NCBI GenBank assembly: GCA_008729055.1
Contig: SDUX01000005.1
Location: 3,433,062 to 3,497,061 of the forward strand
DNA length: 64,000 nucleotides
Origin: Pyropia haitanensis
Taxonomy: Eukaryota; Rhodophyta; Bangiophyceae; Bangiales; Bangiaceae
Reading direction: 5' to 3'
Below, in pieces: positions 11,051 through 22,235 of this stretch (the stretch's first letter is position 1; every line of letters begins with the position of its first letter). Under the pieces are notes generated by a model. The model did no database searches. It saw only the letters and a program-made list of their open reading frames with translations, and was not told where the DNA came from. Position numbers and translations under genes: made by a program.

Positions 11051-11131
11051 GTGGGGGGACCGGGCTAATCCTGGGGGGACCGGGGGGACCCCCCTCAAAT
11101 GAGCATTCCAGAGGGGTGCCGGTCCCCCCAC
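11051..11131. repeat. 13-bp inverted repeat with G/C-run arms
   Basis: GTGGGGGGACCGG (11051-11063) returns as its exact reverse complement at 11119-11131, with additional GGGGGGACC and GACCCCCC words between. It resembles the GGGGACC hairpin at 3445-3485 and could be the end of a very small mobile element or a structural hairpin. Confidence 0.5.
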
Positions 11132-12371
11132 GTCGAATGAGTGTAGCTTCTGCTTTGGCCGAACTGACAGCCCATTCGTGAAAACAGCCTGGCGGCGCCG
11201 CCGCCGTCCCCTTCCTCGACCCGACACTCCTTTGGTGAGAAAACGTCACTCTATGCACGTCTTGTCCACCGCCGCCACCGCGGCTGCTGGAGGACCGCAC
11301 GGAAACAACGGTGCACTCCTGAGCCACTGCTCTTTCTCGCGCATCGTTTGCCAGGCCGGCAGGTCGGTGTCGTCGCGAATCCCTCACCACCAGCAAAGCC
11401 ACGGCCGGCCAAACCCTCCCCTCACCATCGATGCCTCCTGCCTTTTCCGCGGTCCCACCTTCACCTCCAACGACATCACTGCGGCCTCCCCCAGTGCCGG
11501 CGCCCAACGACACCCGCGGCAACAACACACCCCCAGCCCGCCTGTCCACCCCCTGCCTGCATCCCCAACACACTTGCAGCTGCCGTTCACCGCCCAGCCT
11601 CTCCCAAACACTCCCGCAACCGCCGAATGGTCGCCCATCCCTCCACCACCACCACCGCCAACGCTCGGCCCTTCCCTCCTCAAGACCGCCGCTATGACCG
11701 CCACGGCGGCCATTGTCCCGCCCGTACGCCGCCACCGCTGACGTCGACTTTGCCAGTCACCCTGCCAACTCCAGCTGGTACGATTTACAGAGTGTGTTGC
11801 AGTACCTGAACCGAATGCTCGAGCGAGCAGGAAATTGTGACAGATCAACCACGGAAATTTCAAGTTGCTGCGGCTCGCTGTGTAATTCGAACACGTGGCG
11901 TCCCTCACTTTTTGCTTCCAGCCGGCCACTTTCCGTTCCATCTGTGCTCGCCGAGCCGCCTCCCTGCCGCAGATGCAAGTCTGGGGCGGGCACGCGGCGC
12001 GCGCTCCCCGACCGGCACGGTCGCGGCCGAGGAGCGGCGCCGCGTGTGGGCGCCAGAGCTCTGCACCGCTCGCGTGCCGCATTGCCGCCCGCCGTCACCG
12101 CCACCACCGGCGCGGCGTCCGCCACCCTCGGTCCGCCACCCACCGGCACTCCCGCGTCCCCTCCCTCCCCCTCCCCCGCGTCCCCGTTTTTGGTTTTGCG
12201 TTCACCCTTTTGTCCTTCCATCTCCTGCTCCCCCCCCCCCCCCCCCCCCCCCCCGCCCCCGTTGTTTTTTTCCACCCCCCCCCCTTGTCTCCTCGTCTTG
12301 GATTCCGTCCACTCGCCGCCCCGACCCGCCTCCCCCCTTTTCCCCACCCGCCGCCCCCCCCTTCCCCTCCA
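11132..12371. other. intergenic, no gene recognised
   Basis: Several frames are open on both strands (for example 11178-11741 on the plus strand), but the peptides are Pro/Ser/His-rich with no domain. A 25-base C-run lies at 12230-12254. Part of this may be the promoter and 5' leader of the LETM1-like gene. Confidence 0.35.
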
Positions 12372-15174
12372 ATGCCGTCGCCTCCAATGGCGCCCCCGCC
12401 GGCGGCGTTTGCGCCGCCTGCCGCGGCATGGGCGTCTGCCCCCACCAGCGGTGGTCGGGTGGCGACCGCGGCGGTGGTGGTGGCGGCCGCCCGTTCCGGC
12501 CGGTTGCGGGTGGGGGTGGTGGTGCCGCCGCCGCCGCGGTGCAGGGCGGCCACCGGACTGCGGCGGGGGGCGGCGCGCGGCGGAAGCGCGGGCGGGGGTG
12601 GTGGGGGTGGTGTCGCCGCCGCCGTCGCCGTCGCCGCCGTCGCCGCTACCGCCGCCACCGCCGCCACCGCCGCCGCCGCCACTGGCCGCGCGTCTGCGTG
12701 GGTCACTGGCGGGACGGTGGTGGGCGCCCGCTCGGTGGCGGCGGCGGCGGCGGGCGCGGCGGCGGCGGCGGTGCCGGCGGCGGCGACGGGCGCGGCGGGC
12801 GGCCGGGGGGGGCGGCAACGACGCGGTGGCGGCCGTGGGGGTGCCGCCGCGGCGGCGGGCGGAGGGGGGGTGACGATGGCGTCGTCGCGGTCCAAGAAGC
12901 GGGGGGGGCGGGGGGGGGGGGGCGGCCCCCCCAAAATGGGGTGACGACGAGCGGCGGCGGCGGCGGCGGCGCGGGGGGGTCCCCGGGAGGGTCGACGGCC
13001 GAGAGGGGGAGCGCCGCCGCCCCGGCGGCAGCACCCGATGCGCCACCGTCAGGGGCGGTCATGGAGGCGGCCGGGGGGGGGGTTGGCGTGCCGCCGCCGC
13101 CGTCGCCGCGCGCGGATGCGGCGGCGGGGGCGGCGAAAGAGGGGTTGACGGGGGGGACGGGCGCGGTGGGTGCTATGGTGGCGACGGGGGTGGAGGGGGC
13201 GGGAGGTAAGGCGGCGACGGGGGGGGGGCGGCGGCAGCGTCGACGGCAGCGGCGGCTGCGGATGCGTCGGCGGGGGCGGCGGAAAAGGCGGCGGCGGCGG
13301 GGGTGGCGGCGACGGCTGCGGCGGCGGCGGCGGCGGCGGTGGGGTCGGCGGCGGGGGCGGCGGTCAAGGGGGAAGGTGCGCCGGCGGCGGCAACGGCGGG
13401 CGCGCCGTCTGGGGCGATGACCGACGCGGCCGAGGGGAGAAAGTCCGCATCGGCGACAGCGGGCTCGCCGCTGGCGTCTGTGGCGCCCGCGGCGCCCGCG
13501 GATGAGCTGGCGGGGGCTGCCAAGCCCGCAGCGGCGGCGTCTGGCTTGCCGTCGGGGGCGGCGGAGCTGGTGGCAAAGGAGAGAGCGGCGACGGTGGAGG
13601 CCGCGCCGGGGGCGGTGCTGGAGGCTGCGACGGGCGGTGCGGAGGCCGGGACCACGGCCAGTAAGGCGGCCGCGGTGGCTGCGGGCGCGGCGTTGGTGGG
13701 TGCGGCGGCGGTGGGGCGTGCCGCAGACGCGGACCCATTAGACGGGGGCGGCCGCGACGGGTCGGGCGGCGGCGGGGGTGTCGTGGCCGCCGCCGCCCCT
13801 CCCACCGCTGCCGCCGCAGACGCCGCGGATGCCACTGGCGGCTCCGGGTCCTCGTCTGGCGTCCGCGCCCTCGGCGGCGGCCGCCGCGACACGGACATGG
13901 ACGACACGATGGCGGCGGCGGTGTCGGCGGCCATTGAAGCCTCCCGCGCGCGGGTGCGGCTGCTGGAAGAGCGCGCGGCGGTCAAGGAGGCGGAACGCGA
14001 GGCGGCCGCCGCGCGCGCCGCGCTCGCCGCGGCCGAGGCCGAGGCGGCAGCGGCTGCCGCGGCGGGCGCCGACGGCGCAAGCGGCGGCGGCGTCGTGGCG
14101 GAGCAGCGGAGCCGCCTGGGCGACCTCGTCCGCGAAGATGGGAGCGTGGACCTGCCCGCCCTGCGGGCCAAGGTGGCGGCGGCGGTGGACAAGGTGGGCG
14201 AGACGTGGTCCCGCCTCAACGGGGAGGCCCCCGCGCGGGTGGGGGAGGACCTGGATGAGGAGGCGATCGCGTCGGCGGTTGCGGCACGCAAGGTGGCCCT
14301 GGCGGTGGCGGCGTCGGTGGACGCGTCGTCGCGGCAAGACGCGATCGACACGCTGGAGCGGGAGCTCCAGGAGTCGTCCAAGGCGCGCGAGGCGGTGCTA
14401 CGCAAGGAGGACCAGCTGGGCAAGCTCATCCGCGCCAAGGAAATTCGGGCGATGGACGACTCGGTGTCGCGGGTGCGGCGGACGCTCGCCGTGCAGGTGC
14501 TGGCGCTCGAGATGGAAAAGGCGTACGCGAGCTTGGCGTCCGAGGTGGAGGCCGCGTCCGAGCCCGAGGAGGAGCGGCTGCTGGTGGCGGACTTTGGGGA
14601 GCTGGACTTGCGCCTGGCGCCGCTGGTCGTGTTTGCCGACATGGGCGAGCCGCTCCTCATTGACGACGACGACCTGGGCCAGCTCGCCGCGGAGATCCAG
14701 TACCTCAAGGTCCGGATGGGCCTCGGCGATGACTTTTACTCGGCCACCATTGACTGGCCGCGGGTCAAGAAGTACGTCAAGGAGTCGTTCTCCAAGACCA
14801 AGGAGGGCGCCGAGTTTTACTTTCGCGGCTTCAAGCTGGTTGGCGGCGACTCCCTCTACGCCGCCCGCCTCATCCGCAAGGCCGCTCTGGGTCGGACGCT
14901 GCTGCCGCGCGAGGTCCGCACGCTCCGGCGGACGGGTCGCGACTTGCTGGCAGTCATCCCCTTCTCCATCATCCTGATTGCGCCGCTGACGCCGCTCGGC
15001 CACGTCCTCATCTTCTCCTTCCTCCAGCGCTTCTTCCCCGACTTTTTCCCGAGCACCTTTAACGAGCGCCGTCAGGCGCTGATGCGGCGACACGAGGAGC
15101 TTCGCAAGACCATCTCGGCGGCGACCGACAGCGGGGAGGACGTGTCGCAGGCGGACGTGCATCTGGCGGACTAA
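12372..15174 (+). CDS. LETM1-like inner-membrane protein
   Basis: The C-terminal 110 residues carry the LETM1 signature: FYFRGFKLVGGDSLYAARL, then LLPREVRTLRRTGRDLL followed directly by a hydrophobic segment at about 14943-15030 and the family's FFPDFFPSTF ending. LETM1 proteins sit in the mitochondrial inner membrane, acting in K+/H+ or Ca2+ exchange and ribosome binding; plants and algae also have plastid forms. This product ends soon after the membrane segment, so it is a short LETM1-like form without the long coiled tail. Upstream is an Ala-rich region with Glu/Arg/Lys coiled-coil (about 13920-14700). The unbroken frame covers about 13225-15174 with its first ATG at 13417. Plausible N-termini lie at 12372 and, in the same frame, 12876, connected only through frame changes at G-runs near 12898-12930 and at 13219-13228. 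The product is confident; the start is not. Confidence 0.8.
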
Positions 15175-16333
15175 GCACGCCTCTTTGTGTCGTATGGGCA
15201 CGTCTCTGTCGCGGGGATCAGTGGACGTGGTTTGTGTTTTATTTTTTGTGTCCCCTCTGCGTGCTGTCATCTCTGTCTGTGTTTGGTGTTCCTCTTGTTT
15301 TGTTTTTTTTCTCTTGGAGCCTCGTCTGTTGTGTCCCTCAGATAAGATCACAGGGCCGTACGTGGTGCTGAGACGACCCACGTCTCGGATGGAACAGCCG
15401 ACGCCGTTGGCACGGCCGCGACGCGCGGCACTGCCTCCGCAACGCCAACGACCTCTGCGAGCATCGTCTGCCATGTGGTGGGTGAGGGTAATTGTCGCAT
15501 AGCTCAGCTGTCAGGTATGAGGGGGACTTCACTACAACAACTTACGAACGTGACAGCCGAGGAATTAAACACTCGGGTCATATCTTCCACAAGCGGGCGT
15601 CGCTGGCCACTCGTCCTCCGGATTCGCCACCTCTCAGATAGCGAGGCAAGGGGGTGGCCCCAACGTGCCGCGCTCGCCACGGCGCTCGCCGAAGAAAAAT
15701 GTGATCATCATGCCATGATGGCGGCGGCTTGTCTGGGCCCCAGCTGCGCGCTCTGGACCGCATCTCGTTCGGGACGCCGACCCTCGCCGACGCTCCTCTC
15801 GCGTGCCCGGCCGTCTGGGAGCGCTCACCGCCCCCCACAGCGGGTTACCGCCGGCACCGGGCTCGCCCCTGTGGCCCCCGCGGTTCGTGGGAGGGGGGGG
15901 CCAATTCGGCCGTGCCCCGCCGTTGTGGCAGTATCTCGCCAATCCTGCGGGCCCGACGCGGGCGGGCCCCGCACGGACGCGAGGAGCACCCAGGCGCGCC
16001 GCGTTCGCCCCTCCCCCAGGCCTCCCAAATTGTGGGGCCCCAGCCCGCCGTGGCGCTCCCGACCGTTCTACTCCCCGCTGTGCGCGCTGAAGTCCTCGCC
16101 CTCCTCGTCCGCCACGACGCGCGAGGTCCACGACTGGTGTACGCTACGACGCCGAATGCGGGCACGGCGGCACCAACCGGGGCAACGACCACACCCACCG
16201 TGTGTTCTTCCGCCCCACCCTTTCGCTATTTGCCTCGGTCAGCTTATCCCGGCCCCATCTTTTGCCGTTGCTGCTGATCGGCGTGTCTGTGTGTCCGCCA
16301 ACATTGTGTGACGTCCACCCCCCCGCCGTCCCC
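15175..16333. other. intergenic between LETM1-like and CCA genes
   Basis: 15240-15320 is T-rich and looks like the 3' untranslated region of the LETM1-like gene. The rest is of mixed composition with open frames on both strands but no recognisable protein; the last few hundred bases presumably hold the promoter of the CCA gene. Confidence 0.4.
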
Positions 16334-18694
16334 ATGCTCGTCCGGCAGACGGGCGCCTTTGCGTCTGTGGCGTCCAAGAAGACCCCGTCGCTAGGCCAAC
16401 GCCTTCCCGCCGCTGCTGCTGCTGCCGCCGCTGCCCCTTCCCCCGTCACCCCCTGTACCGCTGCTGCCGCCACCTCCATTCCCTCTGCGTCCACCCCTTG
16501 GCTACCCGCGTTTGCGTGGACGGCTCCTGCCGCGGCGACGGGCCGCCGCGCCGCGTCGCAGCGGTCGTGCTCCCGGTGCATGCCCGGTGCGTCGCTGCGG
16601 ACCGCCTTTTGCGGCAACAACCCGCTGCCTGCGGCAGCGGCTCGCTCGGTGGTCAGCGACGCGGCGCCTGCACGGCAGGGCGCACCGTCTGTGTCGTCCC
16701 GCGTGGCCGGGTCGGGCGTGACGACCGCCAAGTTGGCCATTAGTGGCACTACCACTGCGGGCCCGTCGGCTGCCTCCGCGACTGCGTCAGCAGCCATGTC
16801 TACAGCGTCTGGGTCCAACGCGTCGTCGCTGGCAGGGTCGCCCCCCCGGTCGTCGGGGCCAACCGCGGCCGCGGCAGCAGCGGCCGCTGCGGCTAGCCTC
16901 GAGGTGGCTACGGATAGGATTGCGACGGCCGACCCGGCATCTTATCCGCCAGGCACCGTGGGTCTGCTCAAGATGGACCCCCCATCGTGCGGATTTGTGC
17001 CCCTGATGCTGAGTGAGCTGGAGCAGGAGCTGTTTTCCAAGATCCAGCGCGTCGTTGCGGAGAAGAAGCTGGACACCACATTGCGTGTTGCCGGTGGATG
17101 GGTGCGCGATAAGCTCATCGGCGGCCCCATGCCAGAGGTGGACATTGACATTGCGGTGGACACCATGCTCGGCGCCTCGTTTGCTGAGCTCTTCAACGAG
17201 TGGTTGGAGGCGGAGACGGGGGAGCGCCAGCATTCGATCGGGGTCATCCAACGCAATCCGGAGCAGTCCAAGCACCTGGAGACGGCACGCATGAAGGTGA
17301 TGGGGCTGTGGGTGGACCTGGTGAACCTGCGGACCGAGACGTACACCCACGACTCGCGGATCCCCAACATTGAGCTGGGCTCTCCGCAGGAGGATGCCAT
17401 GCGCCGTGACCTCACCATCAATGCCCTCTTCTACAACGTGAATACCGGCGTCGTTGAGGACTGGACCGGCCAGGGCGTCAATGACATTCAGCGTCGCATC
17501 GTCCGCACCCCCCTCCCCCCTAGGACTACCCTTCTCGACGACCCGCTTCGTGCACTTAGGGCTGTGCGCTTTGCGGCGCGTCTGCGGTTTTCCATGGACG
17601 ATGAGCTCATCACTGCTTGTCGAGACGCGGATGTGCACGCGGCCTTCTCTTCCAAGATCTCGCGGGAGCGGGTCTTCTCTGAGGTCGACGCCATCATTCG
17701 CGCGCCGTCTGCGGTACGAGGAGTCGGGCTGCTGTCGGAGTTGGGCCTCTTCCCACTCGTCTTTCGTACGGAGAATGTGAGTGACAAGGTGAACAATGGC
17801 GCGCCTGGGTCGCCAACCAAGCGGCCCGTGGACGACGTGCTGTCGTCGTCGTCCACACCCGCCCAATTTTCTGCGGCATCTTTGGGCGCACTCGCTTCGT
17901 TGGAGGCGTTGCTGTCACGCGACTTTCAGGGCTGGAAGACGGGTCCCGCAGCGCTGTCGCCCGAGGAGGTGCGGCTTGCTCGTTACGCGGCGTTGACGCT
18001 CCCCCTCATCGGCCGCAAGGCTTCCCCCAGCGGCGCGAATGGCGGTGGCGAGCGGGTCACCAAGAAGCGGGTACGAGAGATGTCGGCGACCGAGTTTGTG
18101 CTCCACGAGGAGCTGCGGATGGCCACCCGTGACGTGTCTGCAGTGGTGGGCGTGCACAAGGCGGTCGACGCGTTTCAGGAGCTGGCCAAGTCGGTCGGCC
18201 CCGCGGGGGCGCTCTTCATGGGCGCCAAGTTGGCCTGCAGCATTGACACGACGGTGCCGTCGTCGTCCTCCCTGCCGGGTCTGGAGGAGGAGCGCTTGGC
18301 ACTGGGGATGGTGATCCGCGCGGCGGGCTGCCACTGGCGGGTGGCGCTGCTCACCGCGCTGATCGCGGACTTGCCGCTGGGCAAGGCGGCGGCCAACTTT
18401 TTCGACGGCGACGACATCCCCGCCGTGTCCCTCGCGGCCGGCACGGACGCGGTGGTGGCGTCGTACGAGCGGGTGGCGCAGCGCGTCGAGTACCACGACC
18501 TGGGCGACGCGTGGTCGGTGCGGCCGCTGGTCGACGGGCGGGCGGTGGCGGCGGTGCTGCCTAAGCTGCCGCGGGGCCCCCTCGTCGGGGAGATTATGCA
18601 GCAGCAGGTGAGGTGGCAGCTGTCCCACCCGGGCCTCACCGTTGGCACCTGCTGCGAGTGGATTGTCAAGAAGTATGGGGACCAGTACGCATGA
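16334..18694 (+). CDS. CCA tRNA nucleotidyltransferase (class II, poly(A) polymerase family)
   Basis: The enzyme adds and repairs the 3' CCA of tRNAs. Residue numbers are from the ATG at 16334, which I chose because the frame's longer opening at 16202 starts with GTG. Residues 1-190 are Ser/Ala-rich and could include an organelle-targeting peptide (LVRQTGAFASVASKK). The head domain starts near residue 235: TLRVAGGWVRDKLIGG (about 249-264), the catalytic DID at about 270-272, the RRD of RRDLTINALFYN at about 357, and DDPLRALRAVRFAARL at about 401, all in the order and spacing of the family. The rest is a long helical body. At 786 residues it is longer than most homologues because of the N-terminal extension. 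The frame is intact, unlike several neighbours. It converges with the J-protein gene, leaving about 300 bp between stop codons. Confidence 0.95.
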   Translation: MLVRQTGAFASVASKKTPSLGQRLPAAAAAAAAAPSPVTPCTAAAATSIPSASTPWLPAFAWTAPAAATGRRAASQRSCSRCMPGASLRTAFCGNNPLPAAAARSVVSDAAPARQGAPSVSSRVAGSGVTTAKLAISGTTTAGPSAASATASAAMSTASGSNASSLAGSPPRSSGPTAAAAAAAAAASLEVATDRIATADPASYPPGTVGLLKMDPPSCGFVPLMLSELEQELFSKIQRVVAEKKLDTTLRVAGGWVRDKLIGGPMPEVDIDIAVDTMLGASFAELFNEWLEAETGERQHSIGVIQRNPEQSKHLETARMKVMGLWVDLVNLRTETYTHDSRIPNIELGSPQEDAMRRDLTINALFYNVNTGVVEDWTGQGVNDIQRRIVRTPLPPRTTLLDDPLRALRAVRFAARLRFSMDDELITACRDADVHAAFSSKISRERVFSEVDAIIRAPSAVRGVGLLSELGLFPLVFRTENVSDKVNNGAPGSPTKRPVDDVLSSSSTPAQFSAASLGALASLEALLSRDFQGWKTGPAALSPEEVRLARYAALTLPLIGRKASPSGANGGGERVTKKRVREMSATEFVLHEELRMATRDVSAVVGVHKAVDAFQELAKSVGPAGALFMGAKLACSIDTTVPSSSSLPGLEEERLALGMVIRAAGCHWRVALLTALIADLPLGKAAANFFDGDDIPAVSLAAGTDAVVASYERVAQRVEYHDLGDAWSVRPLVDGRAVAAVLPKLPRGPLVGEIMQQQVRWQLSHPGLTVGTCCEWIVKKYGDQYA

Positions 18695-19001
18695 GGCAGT
18701 GGGCGCGGCAGGCGCAAGAAAAAAAGAAGAAAAAAGGCGTCCTCTTTTTTTTCCCCTCTGGCACCTAATCTTTTTTTGGGTTGGTAGCGCCGCCGCGCCC
18801 GCCGCCGCGGCCCGCCTCGGCCCGTCGCCCGCACGGGCGGCCGGCACGGGCGACACGCCAACGGCCCGCGAGGTGGCCACCACGACCGGCGCAACCCCTT
18901 GCGCCGCGGCCGTCGCGACCGGCACACCCCCCAATCCCCCCCCCCCCCCCACCCACCGGGCCCCCCTCCACCACGCCGCCCCCCCCCCCCCCCTCCCTCC
19001 C
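18695..19001. other. A/T-tract intergenic region between convergent genes
   Basis: An A-rich tract at 18718-18736 is followed by a T/C-rich tract at 18744-18776; they could pair as a hairpin and probably include 3' end signals of the CCA gene. The remainder is GC-rich with C-runs (18938-18952, 18978-18993). Confidence 0.45.
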
Positions 19002-19523
19002 TCAGGCGCCGCCAAAGACGTCGCCGAGAAAGTGGCGGATCTTTGGCAGGTGGCTCGCGCCCGCCAGCCGCCGGCTCCCCGCCCGCAGCGCGCGGCCGGT
19101 CGACGCGCGGAGCGTGGCGATCCCCCCCCCCACGCCGCCGCCGCCGCCACCCCCCCCACCCCCACCGCCACCCCCACCGCCACCCCCACCGCCGCCCCCA
19201 CCACCACCATGCAGTGGCCCGTCGGCGGCCTTGGCACCCCCCCCACCGCCTCCCCCCCCACCCCCAGCCACGTCACGGCGCCCCCCCCCTGCCCGCCCCC
19301 CCTCCGCCGCCGCCGCACGCGCGGCGGCGCCCTTGCCCTCCATCATGGAGTAGTTGCGCGCGCCCGCCGACGCGCGGCGGCCGCCGCCGCCGCCGCCGCC
19401 GCCCATCCGGACGGGCATGGACGGGGAGCGCGGGTGGCGTGGCTCCCCCCCACTACCCCCCCCCCCCCCACCCCCACCACCACCCTCACCGCCGCCATCG
19501 GCGCCACGCGCACCGCCGCCGCG

Positions 19524-19561
<38 letters not shown>

Positions 19562-20445
19562 GGCCGCCGCCGTGGCCCGCGGCGGCGCCCCGCCCCCCCG
19601 CCCCCGGCAGCCGTGGCGGGCCAACCCCCCCCCCAGCACCCGCCGCGGCGGCCGCCGCGGCGGCGGCCGCCCGTGGCGCGAGCGCCGCCCGCACCAGCCG
19701 CGCCGCGTCGGGCGCGAGCACCCGCGGCCACACCACCTCCACCACCACCAGCAGGTCCCCACAGTCGGCGCGGACTCCCCCCCCCCCCCCCCCCCCCGCC
19801 GCGGCGGTGGCGCCGGCGCCGGCGGCGGCGGCGCCCCCCCCCCCCCCCCACCGCCACCCGGCGGCAGCAGTGCCGTCGCGGCGCCTCGCCGGGGCAACCC
19901 CCCCCCCCCAACCACGTGCACCGCGCCCGGCGGGGAGACGCCCGCGACCGACAGCAGCACGCTGCCGCCGCCGAGCAGCGGCAGCGCGCGCGTAAAGCCG
20001 CCGAGCGCGTCGGCCAGGGGGAGGGAGAGGGTGGTGGACAGCGCCTCGGGCGGCGCGGGCGGCGGGGGGAGGCCAAAGCGGGCGTGCGGCAGCGCCGCGA
20101 GGGTGACGACCACCTCGGTCGGGTGCGGCGCCGCCGCCGTCGGGGGCGGGGCGGGGAACCGCACCAAGTCGCCAGGCCGGTAGCCGCGGAGGATGGGCAC
20201 CGACAGGCTGGCGGGGGGGGGGTGGGGGGGGGTGCCCGGGGGGGGTGGGGGGGGGGGGGGACCGACACCGTCTTGCGCGTGCCGCTCGCGTACTCTTCGA
20301 GGGTGAGCGGCAGCTCCACGTGGACGACCGTGGGGGGGGTGGGGGGGGGGGGAAGGGGGGGGGGGGGGGGACGCCGCCCCCGGGGCGGGCGTCGCCGCCG
20401 CCGCCGCCGCCGCTGGCGCCGTCGCGGACGCTCCGGCCACGCCGC

Positions 20446-20481
<36 letters not shown>

Positions 20482-20710
20482 GGGTGGCCCACGGGGCGGC
20501 CGCCGCCGCGGCCGCCGCCGCCGTTGCCGCGGCGGTAGCCGCCGTGCCTGGCGGCACGGCCGGCACGCCGCCGGCCGCCGCCGCCACTGCGGCGGCGCCG
20601 TCGGCACACGCCGCGGCGGCCTGCCGGCGTGGCGGCGGCGGCCGCCGCTCCCCCCCACCGCCACCCGCAGCCGCCGTTGACGACCCCGCCGTGGTCGCCG
20701 CCGCCGCTGT

Positions 20711-20746
<36 letters not shown>

Positions 20747-21249
20747 CGCCGCCGCCGCCGCGGCGGCCGCCGCGGTGCCCGCCGCCGCCCGCGGCCGCGC
20801 AAACGAAAAGCTCCGGATAAACGCCGCGCGGTACGCGTCGGCGTCGCGGCGGCCCGCCGCCGCCGCGTCGGCCGCCGCCACCGCCGCCGCCGCCGCCGCT
20901 GCCGTGGCCGGGGAGGCTGCGGGCGCACCACCGCCGGCGGTCGCCGCCGCTGTTCCCGCCGTCGGCAGCGTCCATGGCGGCGGCGCGGCCGTCGATGGGG
21001 GCGTCGCCGCCAGCGGCGGTGCCGCCGCCGCCGCCGCCGTGGGGGGGACGCCACCGCCGCCGCCGGCGGCGGCGGCCATGGTCGTTGCCGACGCCGTCGC
21101 GGGCCGCCGCGGCCGCGGCCGCGGCGGCCGCTCCGTGGCGGGCGCGTCCACGGCGGCGGCGGCGGCGGCGGCGGCATCCACCGCGGGCGGGGTGAGGGAG
21201 CGGCCGCCGCCGCCGCCGGCCGACCGCGGCCGGCCGGCCGACCGCCGCG

Positions 21250-21284
<35 letters not shown>

Positions 21285-21707
21285 GTGCCGACGCCCCCCC
21301 GCGACGAGGAGCCAAACGTGGCCGCCCCCGCCGACCGCCGCGCCTTGTGGTGCCGCCCGCCCCCGCCGCCGCCGCCGCCGCCACTCCCGCCGCTGCCGCC
21401 ACTGCTGCTGCCGCCGCCGCCACCCCCACCGCTGCTGCTGCCACCGCCGCTGCCGCCACCACTCCGAGGGCGGCTGGGGCGGGGTGATGCGGGCGTCCGG
21501 TGGCGGCCGCCGCCGCCGCCGCCGCCGAGGCCCGACGCGAACGTCGCGGCGCCCGCGGAGCGCGTGGACCCGCCAGACCGGGACAGGGGGGGGGTGCCCC
21601 GCCGGCGGGTCGCCGCCGTCGCTGCCGCCGCCGCCGCCGCCGCCGCCGCCGTCGGCCGGGGGGCCGCCGCCGCCGCCGCCGCCGTCGCGGCCGACGCGGC
21701 CGACGCG

Positions 21708-21741
<34 letters not shown>

Positions 21742-21855
21742 ACGCCGCCGCCGTTGGCGTTGGCACGCCGCCGCCATAGCCGCCGCCGCCGCCGGCCGCC
21801 GCCGCCGCTGCGGTCGCCGCCGCCGTTGCGGCGGCCACGGGCGACGCCGGCCGCT

Positions 21856-21891
<36 letters not shown>

Positions 21892-22235
21892 TGCGGCGGC
21901 CCGCCGCGGCGCCCCCCCCCGTCGAGTCGGACGGGGCGTCCCCCCCCCCGCCGCCGCCTCCGCCGTCGCCCGCCACGCGGCGGCCGGCAGCGCCGCGTCG
22001 ACCGCCGCGCGCGCCGCGGGCGACCGCAGCGCGGCGTACGCGTTGGCCAGGTCCGCGAACCGCCCCGCCGCGGCGGCCCGCTCCGACGGCGGCAGCTTGT
22101 CGGGGTGGAGCGTCAGGCAGCGGCGGCGGTAGGCGGTGCGGATGGCCGCCGCGTCCGCGGTGGGGTGCACGCCGAGGATGGCGTAGGGGTGGGGGGGGGG
22201 GGGGGGGGGACCGGCGCGTCCCCGCCGCTACCCAT
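19002..22235 (-). CDS. class II (DNAJB-type) J-domain co-chaperone, frame broken by homopolymers
   Basis: The minus strand from ATG 22235 reads MGSGGDAPV, a proline run, then a J domain: PYAILGVHPTADAAAIRTAY, RRRCLTLHPDKLPPSE (HPD at about 22100) and FADLANAYAALRSPAAR. This domain stimulates Hsp70 ATPase. A very long Ala/Gly/Ser linker follows (about 21950-20400), where class II proteins have a G/F region; within it RSAGAATF occurs twice and IRSFSFARPR once. The C-terminal substrate-binding domain follows in pieces: HVELPLTLEEYASGTRKTVSV without its first bases at 20331-20262, then LRGYRPGDLVRFPA, TLSLPLADALGGFTRALPLL, SPPGAVHVVGGGGLPRRG, and DLLVVVEVVWPRVLAP (about 19760-19700). No Cys-rich zinc domain is present, hence class II. 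The pieces lie in different minus frames, switching at G/C runs near 22200, 20340-20220 and 19790. The conserved part ends near 19690; an open frame continues to 19002 and may be a C-terminal tail. Confidence 0.75.
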
